From: Cryptomeria japonica
Taxonomy: Eukaryota > Streptophyta > Pinopsida > Cupressales > Cupressaceae
Assembly (NCBI RefSeq): GCF_030272615.1
Contig: NC_081410.1
Location: 225,483,415 to 225,547,414 of the forward strand
Length of the DNA: 64,000 nt
Reading direction: 5' to 3'
How positions within the stretch are numbered: position 1 is the first letter of the stretch; each line of letters begins with the position of its first letter. Below are positions 12,106 to 23,448 of the stretch, piece after piece. The notes below the pieces were generated by a model. That model did not search any database. It saw only the letters and a program-made list of their open reading frames with translations, and was not told the origin of the DNA. Both the position numbers and the translations under genes were made by a program.

Positions 12106-12970
12106 TCTCAACAATAAACAATAATAATTTTGTAGACAACATTGCATAGGTATATAGGTCTAAGTAGGTCTGAAGAATCAACTCCTTCTCTTATTGGAAT
12201 AAGAGAAAGGAACATACCATTCATGGATGTCAACATTTGTTTATTCCTTTGAGATTCCAAAACCACCTCCAAAGGGTGTAGTTTGATGATATACCAAAAC
12301 TCCAAGTAAAAATCTATTAGAAATCTGTCAAATCTAGGGGATTTCCCTTTTTTCATCTGGAACACAATCCCTTGTAATTCATCTAAAGTAATGGCTTTGT
12401 TAAAATAAGCATTAATCTCATTAGAAACCAATAATATGATGCACTCCAAGCTAAGATCCACTTCCTCCCTTTTCTAGAGGAGTATCCTTAATAAACAAAG
12501 TATAATAATAATGAATGATCTATCTTGAAATAAACTTGAAATAAGAAATTTTATTCCCTTTAGAATACCTGAGAGAGGTATTAAGATTCTCTTGCCTCCT
12601 ATCCTTAATAGAGTTATGGAAAAAGGCATTGTTTCTATCTCCTCGTAGCCAATCAATATAAGATTTCTACTTCCAAAATATTTCTTCACATAACTCCCAC
12701 TCCTTAGGTTCTTTCATAGCTACTACTTCTAATCAAAATGATTCTACTATTAAACTATCATCTCAAGTGATGCAATCTAGATGGGATTGGGCATCCTCTT
12801 TAACAATGAAAACATTTCCATAGCACTACCTAATCCATCTTTTCAACATGTACTTAACATATTGAAACCTATTGAAAAATGAGAATATTATTGTTTCAAA
12901 CGCAGGCTTCCCTTTGGACCACCATTATGATATCAAATCTTGCAAGAAGATTCTTGAAGCCACATAAGTT
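12106..12970 (-). pseudogene. LINE ORF2, 5' part of the RT region
   Basis: Minus-strand reading gives the segment just before the RT core of L1-like plant LINEs. It has EIFWK and KSYIDWLRGDRNNAFFHNS near 12.65 kb, VFQMKKGKSPRFDRFLIDFY near 12.35 kb (GKSPGPDG-type motif), and PIYLCNVVYKII at 12.13 kb (the RPISLCNVxYK motif). The match stops at 12106 and picks up again at 8232 with the SRQILDG motif, with only a few codons missing. Several stops and shifts are present. The endonuclease domain expected upstream was not recognised in 12.97-13.9 kb. Confidence 0.8.
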
Positions 12971-13901
12971 GGAATTTGAGAGAAGGATTTTTGAAGGTTC
13001 TAAAGAAAGTAGTTGAAGGTTTCATTGGGATGTGTTGAATAACTCTATGAAGTTTATCCCAAATTCATTTTTCTATAAATTTTAAAAATATTCCATAATT
13101 ATTTTTTTCAAAACATTGCTTGAGGAACCTATTTAGTTGCAACAATCCAAAATATTCAATTTTTAAACTTTCATCAAAACTAGAAGCCTCCTAAAATAAA
13201 TCAAGCCAAAAATATAAATAAAACTGAAAATGTTTTTGGGTGATGCAAGATCCTTTATGGATCTAGATGCTCCTATATCATCCTTTGAGCATTTCATAGC
13301 AACAAATATCATCATGACCTTCCATATCGTGGTGTATCTTGTAATTTTATTGAATATTTTTCATATAAAACACCTTACAATTACATCAAGTCCTCCATAT
13401 CATGGTGCTTCATGTCATGCACTATAATAAATTAGATTTCTCAAACATTTGAAATTTATTGCAAGTTTGGTAGCATTTATCATAACATCATCCACACTCA
13501 CATTAATCTCTTCTTAACCAGATTTTCATAACTAACACTAATTCTATTCCAACCTTTAATTTTGACTCATCTATTCTATCTCAACTTATATCATTTTGAG
13601 TATTTATCCATCTCTTTCATCTTGCCTACCCTCTCGAGAGATAGGAGCATCATCTAACACTCACTTTTTCTAGTTCATTTGAAAAGTGGTTACTTCTTTA
13701 ATATACAATACTCTTTCAAATTGATCATTTATGTCATCTCCATTTAAATCATTCCAGTCTCATGATGTTGACTAACTTTGATGTTCTAATTGATCATTTA
13801 TGTCATCTTTTTTAATCTACTAATTCAATTATTTTTATAATCTCATCATTTCATCAATATATCAGCTTCATCATGTTAATTTACATTGTTGATTAATTGA
13901 T
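12971..13901. other. AT-rich stretch without recognisable coding
   Basis: It lies between the LINE fragment and copia-1. No endonuclease motif of a LINE and no LTR signature could be read on either strand. Short open frames here look like chance. Confidence 0.4.
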
Positions 13902-13906
13902 TACAT
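13902..13906. repeat. target-site duplication of copia-1, left copy (TACAT)
   Basis: The five bases TACAT precede the left LTR. The right copy after the other LTR is TGCAT at 20144-20148. They differ by one transition. Confidence 0.65.
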
Positions 13907-14275
13907 TGTTGGAGCTGAGGAACACAACACCACAGGAGCCTAAAGATCTTCTGCAAGCTAAAACAATCTGTTACAAGGAGAAGCAATGAAGCAAAGCAAT
14001 ATGAAGAACAATACACAGGAAAAATATGCTCAAAAGAGGAGATCTCAATATTCACCAAAAAAGTGTAGTGTCATAATGATACAAAGAAATGAAAAATAAC
14101 CTCTAATAGGTCAAGAAACTTTAAAAGGGAAAACCTAGGCTTGCACATAATAATTAATAAAAGAATTAATTATTATGCACCTAATGTTAGCTTAAGTGTA
14201 AAAAGATAATAGGGAACTTAAAGAATTAAACAAATATTGTTTAATTAATCAACTAAATACCCAATTACTCTAACA
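13907..14275 (-). repeat. 3' LTR of copia-1
   Basis: It starts TGTTGGAGCTGAGG and ends ATTACTCTAACA. The same 369 bp recur at 19775-20143 with only scattered differences. On the minus strand it follows the polypurine tract, so it is the downstream LTR. Confidence 0.92.
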
Positions 14276-14286
14276 CCCCCCTTAAG
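14276..14286 (-). other. polypurine tract of copia-1
   Basis: The minus strand reads CTTAAGGGGG immediately before the LTR start TGTTAGAG. Confidence 0.7.
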
Positions 14287-14483
14287 CTAGACTTAGGGAG
14301 AAGCTAAAGCCTAGAACAACTACTAAAGCAGGAAAGAAGGTTCTCGACAACAAGGCCTAATCAAGTACCCAAATATAATGAAATCTCTATGAAACGAAGA
14401 CAAAGGAGAAAACCCAGTGGGAAAAACTCCTCTCCAAAAAGAGATAAAAGAACATGCTAAAAGAAGAAGAAGGAAGGAAGGCC

Positions 14484-17400
14484 TCATAAAGACCCCCCAA
14501 GGACAAGTTCCTTCACCCCAAGCATAGAGCACAAATGAAGATAGCGCGATGATGCAAAAGGTTTCATGAAGATGTCTGCAACCCGCTCGGCAGTGGGAAT
14601 GTACTCCAGCATGAGAACACCATCCTGAATCAACTGGCGGATGAAATGCATGTGAAGCTCAATGTGCTTTGTCTGGTGATGCTCTACCGGGTTTAGAGAA
14701 ATATGAATAGCACTCTGATTGTCACACCAAAGAACAGTGGGACTATCAGGAGGAAAACCAAACTCAGTCATCAACTATCAAAGCCATAAGATCTCCTGAC
14801 TGGCGAGCACAACAGCTCAGTACTCAGCCTCTGTAGATGATAATGCATGAGTAGTTTACTTCTTGCAAGACCATGTGATAGGACCATAGCCAAGACAGAA
14901 AACAAAGCCAGAAGTAGACTTTCGATCAGTGACATCACCAGCCCAATCTGAGTCAGTGTAGCCAACAATGTGAGGGTCCCCTGATGTATACTGAATGCCA
15001 TGAGAACTAGAGCCCTGAATGTACCACAAAATACATTTGGTTGCTTTCCAATGACTCTCATGAGGATCATGGGAGAATCGAGAGACAAGGCCAACCGCAA
15101 AAGAAATATCAGGATGGGTGCGAGTCAGGTACAACAAACTGCCAACCAACTGCCTGTAAAGTGTAGAATCTACTAAAGGAGTGGGGCAAGTGGTGGTAAA
15201 AACAACCCCTGACTAAAATGGAGTGGGAGCAGGCTTGCAATCAAGCATTTCGAAGTGCCAAAGCATGTCAAGAGAATACTTCTACTGGTAAATGAAGATC
15301 CCATCAAAAGACTGAATCACCTAAAGATCAAAGAAATAGTGTAGAAGACCAAGATCTGTCATCTCAAACTAATCCATCAAGGCTCACTGAGTATGTTGAA
15401 TCATAGAGGATGAGCTACCGATGATGAGGAGATCATCAACATATAGCACAAGAATCAGGATCTCACCCTCAAGAAGTTGAATATACATTGTGTGATCAGA
15501 ATGACTGCAGGTGAACCCAGTGGAGAGAAAGAAAGAATCCATCTTCTCATACCAAGCCCAAGGGGCCTGTTTGAGATCATACAATGAATGCCAAAGTTTG
15601 CAAACCAAAGAAGTGTCCTGCACAAATCCCTGAGGCTTCTCCATGTAGATTTCCTCTTGTAGATCCCCATGTAAGAAGGCACTCTTCACATCCATCTAAA
15701 AAACTGGCCAAACCCGAGAAGCTACAAGAGATAGTACAAAGCGAATGGAATTCATCTTGGTGACAGGGGAAAAGGTCTTGAAGTAATCAATACCCTCAAC
15801 CTGTAAGAAACCCTTCACAACAAGAGGTGCTTTGTACTTATCAATGGAACCATCAGCAACATACTTGGTGCGATACAACCAGTGACATCTAATCATCTTT
15901 CTGCCCTTAGGAAGAGGACAGAGATCCCAAGTATGATTCCTCATCAAAGAAAAATACTCCTCCTTCATCGCACAATCCCACTCAGGATGACCGGTAGCTT
16001 TTGAAAACTTCTAAGGATCATCTAAAATAGCATGACTCAAAAGACTAACCCATAGTATGAGAACGGGTCCGACGAGTATCTAAAGGATCACTAGCCAAAG
16101 GACTTGTCACCTCAACAGTAAAGCGAGACCACTTGGGCATCTGAGGTGGAGCAGGTGGAGGTGGGGATGGTAGATCATTAGCACCATCATTAGAATCATC
16201 CTCAAAAAGATCCTGAAGAGATGCAGTGGAAGGAGTAGGCAGAGGAGTAGACACTAGAGTTAGGGTATCCACTTTGGGAAGGCGCTCATCAAACTGAACA
16301 TCCCGTCGAAACAAGACCTCTCTGGAATCAAGATCAAACAACTTGTATGCCTTAACATCCTCACAGTAGCCAACAAAAATGAGAGGTCAGCTCTTCCGCT
16401 CCATGGCTTTCCTCTGAGCATCAGGAATAAAAGCCCATGCCTCACTACCAAACACCCGGAAAAAAGAAACATCAGGCTTGTTATGAGACCAAGCCTCCTC
16501 AGGAGTCATATGTTGAATAGCCTTGTGAGGTATATGATTTTGAATATAGTTGGCACAATTGACTGCCTCAGCCCAAAAAGATGAATCCATGGACCTAGAC
16601 TGAATCAGACAATTCGCCATCTCCCATAAAGTTTTGTTCTTGTACTCAGTGACACCATTCTGCTGAGGAGTGTAGGGAATAGTAAACTGATGCTGCAAAC
16701 CATGCTCAATGCAAAAATCTCTGAAAGCTTGATTCACATACTTCCCCCCATTATCTGTACATATCCACCGAATAGATCAACCTGACTGCTTCTCAACAAA
16801 TGTCTTGAATATTCAAAATGAATCAAAGACATCAGACTTGTACTTAAGAAAGTACACCCATGTGCGTCTGGAGAAGTCATCAATAAAAGTGAGCACATAC
16901 TTGGCCCCAGAAAAAGGAGTGGGAAATGACATGAGATCACTGTGAATCAACTCCAAGGGTGACAAAGCATGAGGGGCGCTTCCCTTTGGAAAGGGATCCC
17001 TGTGATGCTTTCCAAGCACACAACCATGACAAACACCATCAGTGCAAGAAATCTATGGGAGCCCAAGAACAAATGCCTGTGTACTCATCCGCTGAAGATA
17101 TTTGTAATTGACATGGCCCAAGCGCTCATGCCAAAGCTTACTCACTGAATCTGCATGTGCTATAAGAGATGAACCAGCACCCATAGAGGGCTCAAATCTA
17201 TCAAATCTGTACACACGAGATGCAATATCCACACTCCCAGTAGCCACAACCAAATTAGAGTCATGGAGGTCCTGAATAACCACATCATGTGGTGAGAACT
17301 CAACTGTCTTACCAAAGCCAGAGTGGCAAATCTAATAAATGGACAGGAGATTCATCGAGATGTCAAGAACAACCATAACATCCTGCAGAGTACCCCCATC

Positions 17401-18508
17401 CAATGAGATAGAACATGAACCTAAGATGAAAAGATGAACTGAGTCATCCACTGCAATCTGTGAAGTACCACAAGAGGTAAGAGAAGTAACCAACTGCTGA
17501 GTGTGAGTCATATGGTGAGAAGCACCAGAATCAAGTATCCATGTGGACTCATAGGTCGAAGCTCGAGTAGTGAGAGAATGACCTTTCCCTATGGAAGGAG
17601 AAGATGCCTAAGGTGAGGAGATGTGATGTTGATGCATGGGTTCCTCTAAAGCATCTAAACATTTCTAACACCTAGAAATAGGATGTCCTTCCTTGCCACA
17701 AAAACTGCAAGTATCACCTGATTTCTTCTTAGTCTTGGAGGAAGACTCATCAGATTGTGAAGATTTCTCATGATTGGGAGGAAATGGTGGTTTCGATTCA
17801 CTTATGAGAAGGCTTGGAGGGATTCTCACTACCTATAGAAGGCTTCTTCGGCTTCGGTTTCTACTTTTGTTTCTCCTTAGAGGAATGAGAAACCAATGAT
17901 TTGTTCTTGGATCCTAAGAGCATATCCAGCTAAGAAATATGAGACTGCTCATGAGACAAATTCTCACAAAAGACATCAAAGGTAGGCATGGTGAAATGAG
18001 AACCCAAGCCATCCATGGTGGAGTAGAAAGCAGAGGCAAAAAATTGAAAATGGCCCCAAAGCTTCAAAAGAATCAAATGAATGCACTCTATGTCCATCTT
18101 GATCTTGCCACATCCCTGAAGAATAGATCTGGTAGTCTTGAACTTGATCAAGAAATCCTCAATGGTGGGAAAGGAATCAAGTGACAAAGAAACCAACTTT
18201 GCCTCAAACTGCAATACCTGAATCTCATTGACCCTCCCATAGAGAGAATCAAACTTCAACCACATAGCCCGAGGAGTGAGAAACTCATCAAGGTGAAATA
18301 GAAGACTATCTAAGACATGAAAGGAGAGCAACCCCATGGCCTCACCCATCTTGTTCCTATGTTGAAGAAGCTCATAAGGACACTGCAATATAGGTTGAAC
18401 CTCATCCAAACAAGACCACAACCCTCATGCCTAGAGAAGCCTTGTGATGTGGGGCTTCCAGGTGTGATAGTTGTGTGAAGTTAACAACTCAACTAAAGGA
18501 TCTGCCAT
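14484..18508 (-). pseudogene. copia-1 gag-pol polyprotein, broken
   Basis: The start is the ATG at 18508 (MADPLVELLTSHNYHTWKP, a typical copia gag opening). In order on the minus strand come gag (to about 17.9 kb), a complete zinc knuckle CSFCGKEGHPISRC near 17.7 kb, protease with ILDSGASHHM near 17.54 kb, the integrase zinc region (WHERLGHVNY...CHGCVLGKHH) at 17.0-17.2 kb, integrase core with HSDL, TDNGG and NGVTEYKNKT at 16.6-16.95 kb, RT with MDVKSAFLHGDL near 15.69 kb and YVDDLL near 15.44 kb, and RNase H with TDSDWAGD near 14.95 kb and WCDNQSAIH near 14.73 kb. Gag, the integrase half and the RT half lie in three frames, so there are two shifts. Stops such as SF*IF and VF*MDV fit CGA or CAG losing C. 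Confidence 0.92.
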
Positions 18509-19760
18509 GAGAATAGAACTCTGCACCTACACCTGCTTGTTGATTTTTTATTATGTGATCTTTCAGAATAGATAGAAGATGCAGAAGGGTTTGTTTGTTT
18601 TTGAGAGTTTTGGTGTTCTTGATATCTAATATAAATGATAGAAAGGGAGAAAAAAAAACCCCCCCACAATAGATAAACCCAAACCCTAGTACATACTGAT
18701 GAGAAGGAAGTAGTGCATAAGAAAAAAAACTTCAAACTGATATCTCATGTACCTGATGAAAATTCTGAGAAAAATGATCACAAATCTTAATAGAGCATGC
18801 TGAGAGCTTTCCAATGCCTATTCATTTTTGAAAAATGGAGTCCGCTTGCCCATTCTATAGCCACGAAAGTGCATAAAAGAAGCTCAACTTTAACTAGAAA
18901 AAAGTACAATTAAATAGCAGATTTGGAAAAAAAATCTAACTCCACAATGTCCGACTCAGAATCAGCTTTCCGATGCCTATTTGTTTTCCAAAAAATGACT
19001 CCAGATGTGAAAGATAAGACCGAAAAACCAACCTCCCCTCGAAAAAGGCTAGAGGGTGGAGAAGCCAAGAGAAGGTGGCCGGAGGGTAGCGGTGGTGGTG
19101 GTCAAGCCGGATGGCGAGGTGGCAGACTGAGCTGGCAGTGGAGGAGAGAACTTGGGAGGAGCAGGGGCCGCAGGGGTTGCCGGCAACGGGCGCAGGGCTA
19201 GGTGGTGGCCGACGGGAGCCACAGACGGTAGCAGAGGGTCCCTGGTGGTGGTTTTGGAGGGGCTAGCGGTGGCCGTAGGGGCCAGACTGACAGGTCCGAC
19301 AGGTTGTACGATGGCCGGACTGTCAGGTCTGGTACCGTGCGAAATCTCACACCCAAAAAGCCAAAAAAAACTTTTTCATGTCCTTTCCTTTGTATTTTTT
19401 ATTTATTTTTTATTTTTTTAGATTTTTAAAAAAAAATCAAAAATCCGGCCTGCATGTCGTAAAAAGGCAAAAAAAAATTGAATTTTTTTTTTCTTGTTTT
19501 GTGTACCAGAGCAGTACAGTCTGGTGTTGGAGAAAAAAATCACCCAGATGCTCAGGAGTCAAAAATAGATAAATTTTATGTGATTATAAGGGTTTTTGGG
19601 CCTTCTAAACATGATGGTGAGGCCCGTTTAGGCCCAAAGTGCTAAAAAAAAAAAAAAAAAAAAAAACTATCCCTAAGCACACAAAAAAAATTGCCTGAAA
19701 CCCCAAATCTGCTTCCAATGCAAAAAATTCTCAAAAACAAGAACAGATAGCTGCAAATCT
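18509..19760 (-). other. copia-1 untranslated leader with a GC-rich island
   Basis: This is the 5' leader between the primer site and gag. Positions 19050-19345 are strikingly GC-rich against the AT-rich surroundings and contain runs of GGTGGTGGT and GGGGCC. Near 19280-19345 the words CCAGACTGACAGG and GGACTGTCAGGTCTGG form an imperfect inverted pair. A run of about 22 A lies near 19645-19667. No conserved reading frame is apparent. Open frames here are explained by the low stop content of GC-rich DNA. Confidence 0.6.
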
Positions 19761-19774
19761 GAGCTCTAATACCA
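19761..19774 (-). other. copia-1 primer binding site (initiator Met tRNA)
   Basis: The minus strand reads TGGTATTAGAGCTC just inside the 5' LTR. This matches the usual copia site TGGTATCAGAGC with one C to T change. Confidence 0.85.
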
Positions 19775-20143
19775 TGTTGGAGTTGAGAAACACAACACCA
19801 TAGGAGCCTAAAGATCTTTTGCAAGCTAAAACAATCTATTACAAGGAGAAGCAATGAAGCAAAGCAATCCGAAGAACAATACACAAGAAAAATATGCTCA
19901 AAAGAGGAGAGCTCAATATTCACCAAAAACGCGTAGTGTCATAATGATACAAAGAAATGAAAAATAACCTCTAATAGGTCAAGAAACCCTAAAAGGGAAA
20001 ACCTAGGCTTGCACATAATAATTAAAAAAAGAATTAATTATTATGCACCTAATGTTAGCTTAAGTGTAAAAAGATAATAGGGAACTTAAAGAATTAAACA
20101 AATATTGTTTAATTAATCAAGTAAATACCCAATTACTCTAACA
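19775..20143 (-). repeat. 5' LTR of copia-1
   Basis: A 369-bp direct repeat of 13907-14275, with TG...CA ends and the primer site on its inner side. This would be the promoter LTR. I could not place a clear TATA box. Confidence 0.92.
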
Positions 20144-20148
20144 TGCAT
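20144..20148. repeat. target-site duplication of copia-1, right copy (TGCAT)
   Basis: Five bases following the right LTR. The left copy is TACAT. Confidence 0.65.
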
Positions 20149-20489
20149 TACATTAATAAATTAATCTAATCTACTTAGTATCACCCCATGTTATTTAATT
20201 GATGAATCATTAGTAATTAATTAGTTTGTCCCTAATTAATCAATGCATATATTTATTTATTTTCTGGTAAATTATGGGAATAAGGCCCACACTCTTTTAA
20301 TAAAACATAAAGGAATCAAACTACATCAAGTCTATCATGCAGGATTAAAACAAACCGAGGAAAAGGGGGAAAAATAAATTAGCAAGAAGAAAAAAATTTG
20401 AGAAAGCTCTAAAAGGGAAAGAGAGATATAAATCCATCAGAAGAGAAAATACAAAAGATAAATCAAGCCAAATGAAAGCTAAAATTTAT
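20149..20489. other. AT-rich spacer
   Basis: Nothing recognisable. It is rich in TTAATTAAT-type words. It may be the spacer 3' of the ORF1-like fragment. Confidence 0.4.
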
Positions 20490-21050
20490 TCTTGTGCCTT
20501 GAGAAGAGAGAATCCATGGTCCACTGAGAACCATCCTCTACAACCTCCTTGCCTTCAATGTAAATTTATTTAGACTCTGACTTCCTCCCTTTTTTCTTCT
20601 TAGAAACACCACAGTCAGGCTTGGTTTTGTTACACATAGTTTTAGAAATCCTGCATTTTCTAGTGGGAGCCAAAACAATGTCGTGATCATAAAAATCAAT
20701 GTGAATATCATTCATATTCTCCATGAAATGATAAGTTCCCTTTGCCTCAAAATCATCCTCATCTAGCTCAAAATAAGTGTCATTCATATTATCTTGTAAG
20801 GAACAAATGGAGGGGGTAATACCTCTGTATGTTGCGCTAGTGTTAAAGGATATGTAGGCAGAATTGGATTAGGCTCTAAGACAAATTGGGGCACCATAAA
20901 CTTGCCATGATTTCTACAAGTAAAATCAACATCTAGAGTTCCAAATTTCTTTATCCACTTTTCAAGGCAAACATGCCTAGTGCTGGATGAACATTGTTGA
21001 GTACAAGTCACAATCTTGTGCCCCAAGTTGTTGCAATTGAAGGAATAGTG
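20490..21050 (-). pseudogene. LINE ORF1-like fragment with a zinc knuckle
   Basis: On the minus strand a degenerate zinc knuckle SFNCNNLGHKIVTC (first Cys replaced by Ser) is at 21.02-21.05 kb. It is followed by about 150 codons with acidic and proline-rich parts, then a lysine-rich end (SKKKKGRKSESK) and, past a stop, EGKEVVEDGSQWTMDSLFSK. This layout resembles ORF1 of plant L1-like LINEs, which lies upstream of ORF2. It is on the right strand and side to be ORF1 of the LINE at 5.6-13 kb, with copia-1 landing between them. A gypsy or copia gag origin is not excluded. Confidence 0.4.
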
Positions 21051-21334
21051 CTAGGGTTAACTTTCTTGAATTGCTCCAAATAGTATTTTATATGCTTCTT
21101 AGAGACACCCTACTCCTAAGTGTCACAATTTTGTACCTTCCTACTCATAGCCACATCCTCCATGCTAGTTTTCCCCCCATTGGCACCCACCAAGGCTCCC
21201 TTTGCACATCATACTAATAGTTCATGCTTACCCTATCAATGCATACATTTTTATTAAAATAAATAATTATGAAATTATCTTCACTGTCTAGCAAGTTGTG
21301 TTATGCTATTCAACTCACACTACTGCATATGTTG

Positions 21335-21644
21335 TTGTTTGGTTTAAGGAGTTAAGAATCTCGTATAAGAGATAGGTTTGGTTTCTAGTTTGCAACAACC
21401 TATATAATACATGCAATTGAAAAAAAAATTCCTGGTTTTGGGAACATCTCGTATACAAGTTAGGTATGGTTTCGAGAATGTATACCTCATATAAGACATA
21501 TAAAAAAAATTGTATTTGGTTTCAGGAATGAAGCATCTCAAATAAGAGTTAGGTTTGGTTTTGAGAATTTACACCTCATATAAGGTATGCAAAATAAAAA
21601 ATAATATAGTACAAAGAGGGTGATATGTATGCCCCCCCCCCCCC
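21335..21644. repeat. degenerate tandem repeat and C13 tract
   Basis: The phrase ACCTCATATAAGA...TAGGTTTGGTTT recurs about four times with drift between 21335 and 21600 (for example ATCTCGTATAAGAGATAGG and ATCTCAAATAAGAGTTAGG). A run of 13 C follows at 21632-21644. Confidence 0.55.
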
Positions 21645-22509
21645 TTAAGATGTCAATATATAGGTATGTTGATGTCTTAAGGAAGCTATAAACAAGGATA
21701 CCCACCTTCAGTATCAAGGAGATATCCTTTAGACAATAATGTATATAGATCCAAGACAAAGAGGTAGGATTCTTAGAAGCAAGGAAAATATGTAAAAGAG
21801 ATATCTTACAACAAGTGTAAAGGGAATCCTTTCTAGGAGAAGGAGAAAGAGATCTTTTCCCAAAGACACCTACCTCCAAGTGGAGATTTTGAACAAAATA
21901 AAATCATTGACCAAAGGAAGGAGAAGAATAATTCATACCTTCCCCCTATTTCTAGAAAAAAGTGATTCTTGATGAAGGATAACACACTTTTGACCCAAAG
22001 CGAGGGGTTTGTTTATAATAGGCATAGATTGCCAAGTGAAGAAGAGGTTGTACACAAGGATGCACACCTCTTGCATAACAGGGAATCCTTGAGCAAAAAA
22101 GAAACTTCACACAAAGAATAACATGGTATTATAAGAAAATGCCACACAATAAAGGAAAAGTGGATCCTTGGAAAGGATAGGAGAAATCAATGCCCCCCAA
22201 GCATAGGGACAAAGAGAAAGATCACACAACCTCCAAAGAGAGATTATACATAAAATATGTACCACTTAAAGAAAGAAAAAGGTATTAAGAAAGGAACACA
22301 TATCTACTCACATGAAGGAAGATTCAATGCGAGAAAAGACATCAAGATATGCAAAATACAACTCAAAAGAAGAGGCAATATTCGAAAGGAGAGAGGATTG
22401 AATATACTATCCTTTCCCTCCAAGCGAGGAGACAAATATGAACTATGTTGCTGCCCAAGTATGATTTGAAAATGAAGATGTATCACCACTAATAACAAAG
22501 ATATTTGAA
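21645..22509 (-). other. non-coding body of a gypsy remnant
   Basis: No coding domain is visible. The sequence is rich in GGATCC- and AAGGATA-type words and its reverse complement resembles 2.5-3.2 kb (shared CTATGCTTGGGGGG word). It lies 3' of the gag remnant on the same strand, so it is probably the non-coding part of a related RT-less gypsy element. Confidence 0.45.
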
Positions 22510-23448
22510 TCAAGTTAAACTACTAGTTCCATAGTGTAGGGAACAAGATAATAAGGTTAATACCTCTTCACCAAGAAAAAATGCAAGATCAGTTGTAAGA
22601 GCTATGCGAGCTTGATTATATTGGTATTGAAAAAATTCTTTAAAAGATTTACAATTTCCAAGAGAATGAGAACAACAATGATGAAAAAGAAAATACTCAT
22701 CACCTTCTTTATTCTTATTGTTATATCTTATGAAAGGAAAAACAACATTCTTATCATACTTCAATCTCCAAAAGATTCTTGTAGCTAATTTTTCTTGACT
22801 CTCAATAGGGGTAGGTATTGTCTCTTGAGATGTAGGACAAGATGTGATAGAAGGAGAAGGATTTTTTCCTATTATTTTGAGTTCAATTATCAATGAGTCC
22901 TTGTATTTAATTTTGAAAATCGGGATATTCCTTTATATGATGATCATTAGTTTGATGATATGTGCATACATGATTATTTAGGGAAGAAGCATCTTTAGAT
23001 GGACAATGGATTTTATGTTTTTAAAAATACTCCTTAAGCCTTTGAACTTTAAGGAGATCATCCATAGGTGAATGATGAGGATGTCCTAGACTTTTTGTAC
23101 TAGCTTGTGAAGGAGGCTTTATAGGGACTTTGGTTCATTGTTCATATTTTCCAGGTCCTTGTCCACTGTAACCTTGTTTTGAGATTATATTATAACCACT
23201 CATATGAAACAAATTAATTGTCAGGAAGAAGGACCATTACTATGAATATATTTAAAATTTGTAGTGTAAGGCCACATGGAGGAGTCAAAGGGATGAGTAG
23301 ATGAAGAAGGGATATCCTTTGTAGGAAATTTCTCCTTTCTATCATCGTTCATGCCCTGTTTGATAGGTTGGGAAGAAGGGTCCCAATCATCTAAATCTTC
23401 ATCCTTGTTTAATTCCATGTGAGGAGATAAATCATAAATAAAATTCAT
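22510..23448 (-). pseudogene. Ty3/gypsy gag remnant with two zinc-knuckle-like motifs
   Basis: Minus-strand reading gives an acidic gag segment (ELNKDEDLDDWDPSSQP near 23.4 kb). A first knuckle-like motif, CTYHQTNDHHIKEYPDF near 22.95 kb, is followed by IQGLID. A second, YFLFHHCCSHSLGNCKSFKEFF, is near 22.65 kb. Both have the C/H-H-C spacing of gypsy gag (C-x2-H-x4-H-x4-C) with at least one ligand replaced in each. The two motifs are in different frames, so at least one shift separates them. Protease and RT do not follow. The family assignment rests on motif spacing only. Confidence 0.5.

Larger units (their letters stand above)
13907..20143 (-). mobile_element. copia-1: full-length Ty1/copia element
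   Basis: A 6,237-bp element in minus orientation with two 369-bp LTRs (13907-14275 and 19775-20143), a primer binding site at 19761-19774, a polypurine tract at 14276-14286 and a gag-pol region at 14484-18508. Domain order is gag, zinc knuckle, protease, integrase, RT, RNase H, which defines Ty1/copia. The LTRs are highly similar by eye, yet gag-pol has two frameshifts and several stops, so it is not autonomous now. Confidence 0.92.

Noticed and set aside
19152-19421. Glycine- and arginine-rich open frames in the GC-rich segment
   Set aside because: Low stop density follows from GC content. Both strands are open, and the place is the untranslated leader of copia-1.
21632-21644. C13 tract as a replication or regulatory signal
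   Set aside because: Homopolymer runs are common in this repeat DNA, and nothing around it supports a function.
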